Below are positions 22,358 through 31,324 of a stretch of 64,000 nucleotides of DNA, piece after piece. Numbering within the stretch: position 1 is the stretch's first letter; each line of letters begins with the position of its first letter. The stretch lies in assembly GCF_006546825.1 (NCBI RefSeq), contig NZ_VICC01000001.1, forward strand, positions 126,191 through 190,190, written 5' to 3'. The position numbers and the translations under genes are program-made. This DNA comes from Actinomyces oris. Its GTDB lineage: Bacteria; Actinomycetota; Actinomycetes; Actinomycetales; Actinomycetaceae. The notes below the pieces were generated by a model. The model saw only the letters and a program-made list of their open reading frames with translations. It ran no database searches and was not told where the DNA came from.

Positions 22358-23830
22358 ATGACCTCAGCATCATCACTCGACCCCCTCTTCCCCGACCTTC
22401 CTACGACCGCACCCATAGGGGGCCCGGAGGACAGGACCATCCCCGTTCCATCTGCTGCCGACACATCCGCAACCGTCCCATCCGCGGCAGGCCCGCAGCC
22501 CGCCCCTTCCTCGCCGGAGCGCCATCCGAGCCAGAGCCTCCGGTGGATCAGCATCATCGGCTGGGAGTTCCTGCACGCCGCACTGTGGATGCCAATGGCT
22601 GTTCTCCTCGTGCCCTCCATCCTGCTGTTCCACCTGACAGTCCCCCTGGGGGCGTCGCTGGAGCGCGCCGTTGCACGCAGACTGGGAACCGACGCTCCGT
22701 CAGGCCGCAAGGAGAACCGGCGTAGGAGCCCGTGGCTGCTGGCACGCGTCGCTCACGTGGAGTTCTGGCGCCAGGACCTGCCCCTGTGCGTGGGAGGCAT
22801 GGCGTTGAGCACGGCGTCGTTCTTCCTGACCGCGCTCCTTGGAGCCCTGCTCACCGTCAGCGTGCTGGCGCCCTTCATGTCATCCTCTGAGGCCCCCATC
22901 AGGGTGGACCTCGGCGGCTCCGAGATAGCGGTATCCGGATTGCAGTCCGCCCCGCTGCTGCTACCAGTCGGCCTGATCGCCCTCAGCCTCCTTCTCGGCG
23001 CGCTCTGGGGACTGGGGAGACTACGGCTGCTGCTGGTCAAGGCGCTGTCGGGTGAACGCGAGACGCAGCGTCTCGAGCAGCTGACCGCCGAGGTCGGCCA
23101 CCTCACGGCCAGCCGAGCCACCCTCATGGACGCCTTCGAGGCCGAACGCACTCGCATCGAGCGAGACCTGCACGACGGCACCCAGCAGGAGCTCGTCGCC
23201 CTCGCCATGAACCTGGGCAGTCTGCGCCTGGCCGCTGAGTCCCTGCCCGAGGACGACGCCGCCTCCACGTCCCGGACCGCGCTGCTGGAGGGGATCGATA
23301 CCGCGCAGGACCGCGCGGAGTCCGCCCTGAAGGACCTGCGTGAAACGGTGCGCGGCATCCGACCGGCGGTGCTGTCCGAGCGCGGACTGGCACCGGCTCT
23401 GAAGGACCTGGCGGGACGGGCCCCGCTGCCGACCAGCGTCGTCGTCGAGGCGGAGAAGGCCGACCTGGCCCTGATCTCGCAGCCGGTGCGGACAGTCGTC
23501 TACTTCGCGGTGGCCGAGGCACTGACGAACACCTCCAAGCACGCCCGGGCCTCGCGCGCCACAGTCGCGCTGCGCTGCACGAGCGCCGGACTGAGCACCG
23601 TCATCACCGATGACGGGCGTGGCGGGGCCGACCCGGAGCGAGAGAACGCCACCGGCCTGCGCGGTATGGCGCAGCGGGTGGAATCCATCGGCGGGCGGCT
23701 GGAGGTGAGTTCTCCCGAAGGCGCCGGGACGCAGGTGACGATCACAGCACCGCTGACGCCTCCGTGGGGCACGGAGAACTCGCAGGACGGGCGGACGGAC
23801 GAGCCGCAGGACGACCATCCGGCCGGGTGA
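22358..23830 (+). CDS. Sensor histidine kinase, NarX/DesK type (HisKA_3), 490 aa
   Basis: About 60 Pro/Ser-rich cytoplasmic residues are followed by membrane segments at about 66-95, 143-172 and 198-218 that frame a small external loop, a coiled-coil linker (RETQRLEQLTAEVGHL) and the HisKA_3 domain with H272 in ERTRIERDLHDGTQQELVALAM. The HATPase domain shows the N-box AEALTNTSKHARAS, and the G-boxes DDGRGGAD and GLRGMAQRVESIGGRLEV. It autophosphorylates H272 and passes phosphate to the regulator encoded 14 nt downstream. ATG 22358 is chosen because the upstream frame has no coding character. The likely signal is the substrate of the divergent ABC exporter. Confidence 0.9.
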   Translation: MTSASSLDPLFPDLPTTAPIGGPEDRTIPVPSAADTSATVPSAAGPQPAPSSPERHPSQSLRWISIIGWEFLHAALWMPMAVLLVPSILLFHLTVPLGASLERAVARRLGTDAPSGRKENRRRSPWLLARVAHVEFWRQDLPLCVGGMALSTASFFLTALLGALLTVSVLAPFMSSSEAPIRVDLGGSEIAVSGLQSAPLLLPVGLIALSLLLGALWGLGRLRLLLVKALSGERETQRLEQLTAEVGHLTASRATLMDAFEAERTRIERDLHDGTQQELVALAMNLGSLRLAAESLPEDDAASTSRTALLEGIDTAQDRAESALKDLRETVRGIRPAVLSERGLAPALKDLAGRAPLPTSVVVEAEKADLALISQPVRTVVYFAVAEALTNTSKHARASRATVALRCTSAGLSTVITDDGRGGADPERENATGLRGMAQRVESIGGRLEVSSPEGAGTQVTITAPLTPPWGTENSQDGRTDEPQDDHPAG

Positions 23831-23844
23831 GGCAGGATGTGTCC

Positions 23845-24738
23845 ATGAGGATCCTGCTCGCCGACGACGCCGCCCTCCTGCGCGAGGGATTGGCCGGACT
23901 GCTGACCACGGCCGGGCACGAGGTCGTGGCACAGGTGGCCGACGCCGACGCCCTGCGCACCGAGGTCGGTCGTCTGGCCGCCGCCGGGGAGCTGCCCGAC
24001 GTCGTCGTCACCGATGTGCGTATGCCGCCGACTGGCACGGATGACGGGCTGCGTGCGGCGATCGACCTGCGCCGGACCTACTCGGGGCTGCCGGTGGTGG
24101 TGCTGAGCGCCTATGTGGCCGGCCCCTACGTGCAGGATCTGCTCGAGGAGACCGAGTCGCCGACCTCCCCGGCCGGGCCGGGAGCTCCCAGTGCTAGCAG
24201 CGGGGGCGCTGTGGGCTACCTGCTCAAGGAGCGCGTGGGGCGGGTGGCCGACTTCCTGCACTCGCTCGACATCGTCGTGGGCGGCGGGGTGGTCATCGAC
24301 CCGGAGGTGGTCTCCCACCTCATCAAGGCGGCCCGGGCCACCGGTTCCACGCAGGAGACCACACAGGTGGTGACCGGTTGCGGGACTGGTGAGGATGTGG
24401 GGGCGATGGTGGGTGCAGGATCGAGCGCGGCACCGACAGCGTCTGGTGCACGGGGGCCGGTGCCGGCCGCAGCAGCCTCATCGTCGACTCCCTCGGGTGG
24501 GATCGCGAGTGCGGCGCCGGGTGGAGCGGGCCTCGACCGGCTGACGCGGCGCGAGCAGGAGGTGCTCGAACTCATGGCGCAAGGGCTGTCGAACGCGCAG
24601 ATCGCCGAACGACTGGTGGTCTCCGACGGGGCGGTGGCCAAGCATGTGGCGAACATCTTCCGGGGGCTTGACCTGCAGCCCGGCGAGGAGAACCGGCGTG
24701 TGCGAGCTGTCCTGGCCTGGCTGCGCGCCCGAGCCTGA
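23845..24738 (+). CDS. NarL/FixJ-family response regulator with long linker, 297 aa
   Basis: The receiver domain begins MRILLADDAALLREGL; the acceptor is D57 in VVVTDVRMPPTG, and the conserved lysine lies in YLLKERVGRVADFL. The C-terminal GerE/LuxR domain reads LTRREQEVLELMAQGLSNAQIAERLVVSDGAVAKHVANIFRGL. Two low-complexity insertions are unusual: ESPTSPAGPGAPSASSGG within the receiver (just before the lysine) and about 70 Gly/Ala/Ser/Pro residues in the interdomain linker. It ends with the effector domain and probably controls the divergent ABC operon. Confidence 0.93.
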   Translation: MRILLADDAALLREGLAGLLTTAGHEVVAQVADADALRTEVGRLAAAGELPDVVVTDVRMPPTGTDDGLRAAIDLRRTYSGLPVVVLSAYVAGPYVQDLLEETESPTSPAGPGAPSASSGGAVGYLLKERVGRVADFLHSLDIVVGGGVVIDPEVVSHLIKAARATGSTQETTQVVTGCGTGEDVGAMVGAGSSAAPTASGARGPVPAAAASSSTPSGGIASAAPGGAGLDRLTRREQEVLELMAQGLSNAQIAERLVVSDGAVAKHVANIFRGLDLQPGEENRRVRAVLAWLRARA

Positions 24739-24799
24739 ACCTGGTCGCTCTCAGGCCTGAGCTCAGCCGTACACCCCGGGCCTGCGCCCGGCCGCCGAC

Positions 24800-24936
24800 G
24801 GGGACATCCTGCGCGGCCGGTGACTTTTCCTTCCAGCCGGGGGCATCTCACGCGTCGGGGGACCGGATTCCTGTCCCCGGCGGCGTCGAATGCCCCCGCC
24901 CGGTGCGGACTGCACCCGGCCGCGCGGAATGTCCCC
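24800..24936. repeat. Dispersed palindromic repeat, copy 3 (second composite repeat)
   Basis: Core at 24858-24878. It lies between the response-regulator and upp genes and is the nearest relative of copy 2, in the same orientation and with the same downstream MITE-like hairpin. Together the two composites are direct repeats about 5.63 kb apart. Confidence 0.85.
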
Positions 24937-25079
24937 GACCGTGCAACGCGGGACGGGGCCTGCGGGCGGACCCGCCACCCATGAGAGAGACGTTGGGTGT
25001 CTGGGACCGGTTGGGGCGGGGTTGTGCATCGGGATGCGGCGGCGCGCGGTGGCCGAAACGGCCCCTACAGCGGGCCCGA

Positions 25080-25199
25080 TGTCCAAATTGGATACAAAGG
25101 GCTTTGCCGGACTGAAACGGGCGAAATGAAACCGCATGATTCCGGGGTTCTGTTGCAGGCCTGAAGAACGCGAAGCGTCCTTTGTGTCCGATTTGGACA
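25080..25199. repeat. MITE-like hairpin element, copy 2
   Basis: TGTCCAAATTGGATACAAAG (25080-25099) and CTTTGTGTCCGATTTGGACA (25180-25199) form 20-bp inverted ends with two mismatched positions and exactly the same 80-nt spacing as copy 1. Interior differs from copy 1 at about ten positions. Confidence 0.82.
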
Positions 25200-25348
25200 T
25201 AACACAGTCAGCACCGCGAGATCTCAGCGGCGCCTCCGACGCCAGCGCTGCTTCCAGCCCGTCGGAGCGACATGACCCCGCCGTGGCGCGCACGAGACCA
25301 GCACGCGTTGTGACGGTGCGAACCCGGCTGCGGCATTAGGCTGTCCCC

Positions 25349-25987
25349 ATGCGCCTCCACGTTGCCGACCACCCCCTCATCGACCACAAGCTCTCCGTCC
25401 TGCGTGACGAGAGGACACCGTCGGCGGTCTTCCGCCAGCTGGTGGACGAGCTCGTCACCCTGCTCGCCTACGAGGCCACCCGCGAGGTGCGCACCGAGGA
25501 GGTCGAGATCCGCACCCCCGTGGCGCTGGCCCAGTGCCGCCGCCTGGCCGACCCGCGGCCGATCGTGGTGCCGATCCTGCGCGCGGGCCTGGGGATGCTG
25601 GAGGGCATGACCCGCCTGCTGCCCACGGCGGAGGTCGGCTTCCTGGGGATGAAGCGCGACGAGGACACCCTGGAGGTGGAGACCTACGCCAACCGCCTGC
25701 CCGACGACCTCTCGGGCCGCCAGTGCTTCGTCGTCGACCCCATGCTCGCCACCGGTCACACCCTCGTGGCCGCCATCGACTATCTGCTGGAGCGCGGGGC
25801 GCGCGACGTCACCGCGCTGTGCCTCATCGCCGCGCCCGAGGGGGTCAAGACGCTGGAGGATGCGGTCGGCGAGCGCGCGAACGTCACGGTGGTGACCGCC
25901 GGGGTCGACGAGCGCCTCAATGAGCACGCCTACATCGTGCCCGGTCTGGGCGACGCCGGCGACCGCCTCTACGGCATCGTCGACTGA
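25349..25987 (+). CDS. upp: Uracil phosphoribosyltransferase
   Basis: Salvages uracil: uracil plus PRPP gives UMP. The 212-residue protein is of normal length and shows the family hallmarks: [10 protein letters not shown] (78-87), the PRPP loop DPMLATGHT (130-138) and the uracil-binding C-terminus [15 protein letters not shown]. The start is preceded by TAGGCT (25337-25342) with a 6-nt spacer, so translation probably begins at the very 5' end of the mRNA. It is a single gene. Confidence 0.97.
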   Translation: MRLHVADHPLIDHKLSVLRDERTPSAVFRQLVDELVTLLAYEATREVRTEEVEIRTPVALAQCRRLADPRPIVVPILRAGLGMLEGMTRLLPTAEVGFLGMKRDEDTLEVETYANRLPDDLSGRQCFVVDPMLATGHTLVAAIDYLLERGARDVTALCLIAAPEGVKTLEDAVGERANVTVVTAGVDERLNEHAYIVPGLGDAGDRLYGIVD

Positions 25988-26087
25988 CGCACCGGCCCGC
26001 CGGCCGCGTCATTTCGCCGGTTTGGGCGGGAGGCTGGTGTGTCCATTCTGTGACCTCGAGCCATAGATTTCGTTAGGCTCGGGAGAC

Positions 26088-28160
26088 ATGACGACGGGGC
26101 ACTCACCTTCTGCTGGCGACTACGACGCGACGACGGCGCTCAGCAGGTTCGCCTCGCCGCAGGACCTCGAGCGGATCGCCGAGACCCGTCCCGATCTGCA
26201 CTCGATCCTGGCGACCAACCCGTCGATCCCGCCTCGGGTGCGCAAGATACTGGAGCGGTCCGACGACGCCGTCGTGCGGGAGGTGCTGGCGCGCCAGGCT
26301 GGTCGTGGCGCTCAGCCGGCGCCACCAACGCCGTCTCCTGTCCCGGGCGACATCGGCCCGATGGCTCCGACGATGGCGGTGGGGGCAGCTGCTGGGACGA
26401 TGGGGGCGGTGCCCCAGCAGGCGGCGCCCACCAGTTCCGGGTACGCGCAGGTTCCTCAGGAGTATGGCGGTCATCAGCTGGGGGCGTCCGGAGCGGCACC
26501 GCGGGGAGGGGCGCTTCATGGGTCCTCCGCTCAAGGGTATGGGGCCGTGGAGCCTCAGGGTCCGCAGGGCTCGCCCCCGCAGGTCTCTCAGGCGGCGCAG
26601 CCCGTTGCGGCGGCACAGGCCGTCGCGCTGCAGCCGGATGCCCAGGCGTATTCTGCGCCCTCGATGCAGGCGGCGGATCAGCCCCTGGACCAGCAGACCG
26701 CGATGCCGCCCGGGGTGCCGAGCCGGGGGCCGTCGGAACACAGAGTGGGCCTCGGCCAGGCTTATGACTCGGGGCAGGCATACGGTGCGGGTCAGCCGGT
26801 TGCACCGGCCTATGGGACACCGATGTATGCGCCGCCGGTGCAAGCCCCGAAGAAGCGCCGCCTGCTCAAGGTGGTCGCTGTCGTTCTGCCGGTCCTTCTC
26901 GTTCTGGGCGCTGGAGGTGCGGCCGCCTGGTACTTCTTGGGGCGCAGCGAGGTCTCCTTGGCATCTCCATTCGTGACCCCATCAGAGGCATGGCTGAAGG
27001 GTGCGAGCAAAGCCTGGAGTGCCGATGTCGCAGCCAACAAGGACCCCTACGTGATCGGTGGTCATTTTCTTACGCTCGACACGTCCGACGGCACTCTGAC
27101 CGGCTACACACCTCTGGGCGACAACATGGAGGAGGTGTGGCAAGCGACCCTCGACGACGAGGACCTGACATCCAGCTACCGACCCACGCCGGGCTTTCAG
27201 ACCTGGGGCAACAACACGCTCGTCTACAAGTCGTCCCTCATCGATATGAAAACTGGAAAAGTTTCTTCAGCCCCTTGGAAAGAGGGGAAGTCAGCGATTA
27301 TCGCCGACAACATCGCCATCTCCTGCAATTCGAGCGACAATTGCACCGCCTGGGACTCCCCGGCGAAGCAGAAGTGGACACGTAAGATCCCCGGGACTGG
27401 AGAGATGTCCTCCAAAACCTACTATCGCAATGATTCCACCCTTACCAGAGGAGGTCGGCGCTACGCCTGGGTGTACAACGCCATCATCAACATCGACAAC
27501 GGCGAGACACTCATCCTGGGCGGAGGCTCCAAGGTTGACTCTGACCTCACCAGCACCTTCTTCAAGGATGGTTGGGGGACCTTCGAGGTAAAGAATGGCG
27601 AGTCCGAGGCTGACGACACCGATAGCGATTCACCATGGTCAACCACGTACAAAGTGACGATATACGACTTTACGGGCAAGAAGCGGAGCAGCTTTACCGA
27701 GACAATCACATTAGACGAACAAGTTGTCATAGGCGAGAGCGAACTCATCACCGCCGAGGAGTACCGCACGTACTTCAAGGACCGGGACTATAGCAAAGCG
27801 AAACTGACATCAAAAGTCAACTCGAATGGGTGCATCACGAAACTCAAACCGAAAGATGGAAAGCCTATCAGCATCCAGCCACCCGACAACAGTAGCGGCT
27901 TATCCTACGACTGGATTTCACCACCATGTGCATCCGTCGCAACAAGCCCTCAGGGCAGCGACATCGTTAGATTGGCAACATTGGGCCGTGGCGATATCAA
28001 CGGGCTGACTATGCTTATGAACATCAAGACCGGCGAAGAGATCACCTTCAATGGGATCGACTGGAAGAACGGGGATTCGCTCATCATCGCCAAGCCTGAC
28101 CTCATCATCGGTTACAACAAGTTTGACGGCAAGGTCATTGGTTTCAAGCCTGCCCCCTAA
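26088..28160 (+). CDS. Membrane-anchored protein with LRV-like N-terminus and large extracellular domain, 690 aa
   Basis: Residues 10-70 (TTALSRFASPQDLERIAETRPDLHSILATNPSIPPRVRKILER) match the variant leucine-rich repeat motif seen in actinobacterial membrane proteins. Residues 72-253 are Ala/Gln/Pro/Gly-rich and disordered. A single transmembrane helix (259-284, LLKVVAVVLPVLLVLGAGGAAAWYFLG) follows KKRR, so the roughly 400-residue C-terminus should be outside. It is rich in short strands with Trp/Gly/Asp (GYTPLGDNMEEVWQ, FQTWGNNTLVYKS) suggestive of a beta-propeller-like fold, and has a Cys pair CNSSDNC. Base composition drops toward the 3' end. The last codons are duplicated by an insertion sequence that landed right at the stop codon. 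Function unknown. Confidence 0.85.
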   Translation: MTTGHSPSAGDYDATTALSRFASPQDLERIAETRPDLHSILATNPSIPPRVRKILERSDDAVVREVLARQAGRGAQPAPPTPSPVPGDIGPMAPTMAVGAAAGTMGAVPQQAAPTSSGYAQVPQEYGGHQLGASGAAPRGGALHGSSAQGYGAVEPQGPQGSPPQVSQAAQPVAAAQAVALQPDAQAYSAPSMQAADQPLDQQTAMPPGVPSRGPSEHRVGLGQAYDSGQAYGAGQPVAPAYGTPMYAPPVQAPKKRRLLKVVAVVLPVLLVLGAGGAAAWYFLGRSEVSLASPFVTPSEAWLKGASKAWSADVAANKDPYVIGGHFLTLDTSDGTLTGYTPLGDNMEEVWQATLDDEDLTSSYRPTPGFQTWGNNTLVYKSSLIDMKTGKVSSAPWKEGKSAIIADNIAISCNSSDNCTAWDSPAKQKWTRKIPGTGEMSSKTYYRNDSTLTRGGRRYAWVYNAIINIDNGETLILGGGSKVDSDLTSTFFKDGWGTFEVKNGESEADDTDSDSPWSTTYKVTIYDFTGKKRSSFTETITLDEQVVIGESELITAEEYRTYFKDRDYSKAKLTSKVNSNGCITKLKPKDGKPISIQPPDNSSGLSYDWISPPCASVATSPQGSDIVRLATLGRGDINGLTMLMNIKTGEEITFNGIDWKNGDSLIIAKPDLIIGYNKFDGKVIGFKPAP

Positions 28161-28169
28161 GGCAGCGCC
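28140..28169. repeat. Left 30-bp target-site duplication of the IS
   Basis: The 30 bases beginning GGTTTCAAGCCTGCC are repeated exactly at 29825-29854. The duplicated stretch includes the last six codons and the TAA of the preceding gene. Confidence 0.85.
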
Positions 28170-29824
28170 TCCTGAGTTGGCTCATTTAGTGTCGTGGTGG
28201 ATGTTGTGGAGGGTTTGGGTGAGGTCGGGTGGGAGGGGGTCAGCGGCTGTGAGGGTGTGCCCGGCGATGTTGATGGTGATGGTGCGGTAGCGGCGTGTGG
28301 TGGTGATCAGGCGTCTGATGGACCAGCCAGTGGTGGTCTCCGGCCAGTGGGCCATGGCAAGGGCTGCGGTGACGATGGTCAGGTGGGCCTCGATGGACTG
28401 GCGCAGGTGGTGGTAGATGGGGCGTGCTCGCAGGTCGGACTTGAACATACGCAAAGGACTTCTCGATGTTGTACAGGCGGTGGTAGGCGCTGACGACTGT
28501 CTCGGGGTCGGGGTTGGGCAGGTTGGTGACGTAGCCCTTCCACCCGGCCAGGGTGCGGGCCCTTTTCTCCAGGTCGCGGTTGATGCTCCGGGTGGCGCCG
28601 GACAGGTGCACGAAGCGGTTGCGCTTGACGGGGATCGTTCCTGCGACGGCTTTCTCGGCCTTGGCGACCTGGGTGTCGATCCCGCGTAGGGTGCGTCGGG
28701 CTCTGTCGGCGCTGTAGCGGTAGTAGATGGTCTCGTCGCGGCGCTGGTCACTGGGGCCGGCGGGCCAGGGCTGGGTCAGGGTCAGCCCGTCGGGGACGTC
28801 CTGGTCGGGGTGGTTGTCGTGCCAGGAGCTGATCACGTGGGGGACGCGCGGGGGTGCGTGAGCCCAGCACGTAGGACAGGCCGGCCCTGGCCAGGGCCTG
28901 CTTGTTGGCGGCGCTGATCATCCCGGCGTCAGCCACGACCACCACGTCGTCGAGGTCGTAGGCGTCCATGAAGTCGTTGATCATCGGGATCATGGTGGCG
29001 GTCTCGGCCTTGCTTGCCCTTCGAAGGCCCCGGCCCGTAGAGGGAACCCTGTCTCGTCGGTGAGCAGCCCTACCGTGATCTGCGGCTCCAGGCGTCTTTC
29101 CTTGGAGAAGCCCGGCTCGCGAAAGCCGTCGGCCTTGTCGGTCCCGGTAGTACAGGGTCATACGCGTCGAACAGGACCAGCGAGGCCCGGCCGATGCGGG
29201 CGTACCCGGCCAGCAGGCGTGACAGGTTCCGGGTGAAGTCCTCAGCGGCGTAGCTGGGCAGATGACGCTTGACTGTCGCGTAGGACACCGGTGACAGGCC
29301 CGCCTCGGTAAGGACCCGCAACGAGTCCTGCTTGCTGGTCGGCTCAATCAGTCTGGCGGTAACGAGCTGGCGGAAGACCTCGTCAGCACCATCGAGCCTG
29401 TCCAGCCCCACCGCCTTCCAAGCCACCTCCAGGGCCTCCAGGAGCACTCCCATCCGGTTGGAGGCGATAGGTGCCACGCACCCCGCCCCAGCCGGTTCCT
29501 GCGGCGCAGAACCTGCGTCGTTCTCACTGTTCAGGCCCAGCAGGTCGAAGCTGAGCTGGCCGGCGTTGAGCCGTTGCCTGGCGACCTCCTTGAGCACCGC
29601 CAGCTCAGCGTCATCATGGGCCGAGCCAATGTGCTCGATGCTGCGCGCCCCCTTCCGGAAGGAGTGCACAATCTGCACCGCACGGGCCCCCGACGCCGTC
29701 CTGACCGTGCGAACGTACGGACTCATACCCCCACGTTAGTGCGCACCCCAACCCACGCAACCCCCACAATCCCAACAACAACCAGCCCCCAAGCAACCCA
29801 ACCACCCCACAATGAGCCAAGTCA
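28170..29824 (-). mobile_element. Degenerate IS1634-family (IS1549-like) insertion sequence, 1.65 kb
   Basis: The ends carry imperfect inverted repeats: TGAGTTGGCTCATT (28173-28186) and AATGAGCCAAGTCA (29811-29824), 13 of 14 matching. The 30-bp flanking duplication is longer than most insertion sequences produce but typical of the IS1549/IS1634 group, which is known for long, variable duplications. The single transposase gene fills the element but is broken by several frameshifts, so this copy should be immobile without help. Confidence 0.85.
28182..29726 (-). pseudogene. Frameshifted IS1634-family transposase
   Basis: Read leftward, the protein starts MSPYVRTVRTASGARAVQIVH...IEHIGSAHDDAELAVLKEVARQRL, the typical N-terminus of this family. 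The homologous sequence then jumps between frames near 29155, 29140, 29015, 28845 and 28450: ETATMIPMINDFMDAYDLDDVVVVADAGM (with the catalytic-type VVADAGM), TIYYRYSADRARRTLRGIDTQ, and finally SFRMFKSDLRARPIYHHLRQSIEAHL. All conserved blocks are present in order, so the decay is recent and caused by small indels rather than large deletions. Sequencing error cannot be excluded for some of the shifts. Confidence 0.85.
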
Positions 29825-29848
29825 GGTTTCAAGCCTGCCCCCTAAGGC

Positions 29849-29876
29849 AGCGCCGCAGCGGCACTGATGCGGCGCT
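29849..29876 (+). terminator. Orphaned terminator of the 690-aa membrane-protein gene
   Basis: AGCGCCGC (29849-29856) pairs with GCGGCGCT (29869-29876) and is followed by TTC. It begins inside the right copy of the 30-bp duplication, so before the insertion it stood directly behind the stop codon now at 28160; the insertion sequence has moved it 1.69 kb away. Confidence 0.6.
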
Positions 29877-29881
29877 TTCAG

Positions 29882-29977
29882 TGACGTTCCGCATGGTCGG
29901 GCGCGGTCTACTCCAGCCTGGGACGCCTCACTCACAGGGCGCCCGGACTCCTGTCCCCGACGGCGTGGAACGCCCTC
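29882..29977. repeat. Dispersed palindromic repeat, copy 4 (degenerate)
   Basis: A decayed copy: GACGTTCCGCATGGTCGG... GCGGTCTACTCCAGCC ... GGACTCCTGTCCCCGACGGCGT follows the same order as copies 5-8 but several GGGGAC words are mutated. It runs into the 3' end of the methyltransferase gene. Confidence 0.6.
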
Positions 29978-30794
29978 ACTCTCGCAGCTCCACGCCTCCC
30001 CTGGTCAGAAGGTCGTGTACCCGCGCGGTGGAATAGCCCGATTGAGTCGAGATCTGCTGAACTGACGCCCCCTTCGCATATTCATCTGCCAGGATCCGGG
30101 CGACGTGATCCGAGAGCCAGTCGCTCATCTGCTCATTGAGCTCCACGTCCGGCAGAGAATCGATATCGCCGCCGGCGTACCCCCGCTGAGCCTTACCCTG
30201 CGGCGTGATCTCTTCATCCGACTCATTGCCCCACACGGACCAGCCCGGTCGCGCGTAGCGGGCGAACATCTCCAGGTACGGACCCGGCGAGCATGACTCA
30301 ATGAGGTCGTACTGCTCGTCGGGCTTGCGGCTGTGCTCGCGCTTGCGCGTCTCGATCATATTGACCGTTGAGCGCCCCGGTGCCAACGTTCTCATCGACC
30401 CTTTGACACCGAACAGGATCGGCTCCGTGACATTGCGAAAGTAGAAGCCAACGCCGCGGCCGTCCGGTCCACCGTCCTTGCGCCGCTTCGCCCAGATAAT
30501 GTTCGAGACGTAGCGGAATCCCCACGCCTGCATCACCTCCAGGCCCTCCGGAAGCAAGGCGTTGGGAACCCACAGGTACAGGTGGGCATTCGCCGCGGTC
30601 ACGTCACCGACCGGGAGCTCCTTGATCTCCTGGAGGGACATCGTCCCGTACCTGCCCAGACGGCGGTGCTCGGGAGCGACCTTGCCGGTCCGATTGGTGA
30701 ACCGCCACGGAGGGTCAGCCAGAACGGTCTGGAATCCTCCTTCCACCGAGGGAAGAGGAGCAATTTCCGTAGAAGAACCCAGAGCCTTGGACAC
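29976..30794 (-). CDS. MT-A70-family DNA adenine-N6 methyltransferase, 272 aa
   Basis: The catalytic DPPW motif is at residues 27-30 (VLADPPWRF), followed by the family's LYLWVPNALLPEGLEVMQAWGFRYVSNIIWAKRRKDG, GFYFRNVTEPILFGVKG and the SAM-binding region KPDEQYDLIESCSPGPYLEMFARYARPGWSVWGNE. These define bacterial MT-A70 (Ime4-like) enzymes that methylate adenine in DNA. The C-terminal 60 residues contain a helix-turn-helix (YAKGASVQQISTQSGYSTARVHDLL) that may give sequence specificity or DNA binding. No restriction enzyme gene is adjacent, so it is an orphan modification enzyme, perhaps from a lost prophage or for self-protection. Start is GTG. Confidence 0.92.
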   Translation of the reverse strand: MSKALGSSTEIAPLPSVEGGFQTVLADPPWRFTNRTGKVAPEHRRLGRYGTMSLQEIKELPVGDVTAANAHLYLWVPNALLPEGLEVMQAWGFRYVSNIIWAKRRKDGGPDGRGVGFYFRNVTEPILFGVKGSMRTLAPGRSTVNMIETRKREHSRKPDEQYDLIESCSPGPYLEMFARYARPGWSVWGNESDEEITPQGKAQRGYAGGDIDSLPDVELNEQMSDWLSDHVARILADEYAKGASVQQISTQSGYSTARVHDLLTRGGVELRE

Positions 30795-30982
30795 CCGTTA
30801 GATGTACCAGAGATAGATCTGGTTTGTCACTCATGGATCTTTTCTGCCCGAGTGGACACCGTTCCCCGCTCCCTCCCTCTCCAATCTCGACTCTCGCGCG
30901 GCTCCCCACCGAGGTCCAGCAGGACTGGATCAGATCGCGCGCTTCCGCGGCGGCCAGAGGCGACGACGCCTCCACCACAGGC

Positions 30983-31159
30983 GGGGACATTCCATGCGGC
31001 CGGGTGCGGTCCGCTCCAGCCGGGGACAGTCCGCGCGTTCGGGGACAGGATTCCCGTCCCCGACGGCGTCGAACGTCCCCGCCCACACAGAAATGTCCCC
31101 ATCCGCGACGACATGTCCCCACCCGCAACGACATGTCCCCGGACGCGCAGAGTGCACCC
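30983..31159. repeat. Dispersed palindromic repeat, copy 5 (with internal 21-bp triplication)
   Basis: Core GGGGAC-N9-GTCCCC at 31041-31061. The right arm is expanded: a 21-bp unit ending ATGTCCCC is present three times (31081-31140), giving a longer copy than the others. It lies between the divergent methyltransferase and small-peptide/kinase genes. An AT-rich stretch follows at about 31222-31268, likely holding the promoter of the next operon. Confidence 0.85.
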
Positions 31160-31324
31160 GCCCGCGGGGCTGCGCGACGGAAACATCCCGCCCCGGCGTC
31201 GCACGGCACGCCCCACCCACCACTAAAGACTTATAAATATTACTGTTTCGCGAAGTCATTCAACATAAGAGAACTCTCATGCTCACCTGTGGTCCCTCTA
31301 GGACTGGCTCGTGACAGTTGATGC

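Noticed and set aside
30983-31159. Regularly spaced GTCCCC words looked at first like a short CRISPR array
   Set aside because: The repeated words are only 8-12 bp, the spacers are themselves similar, and the same pattern recurs at ten other sites without cas genes.
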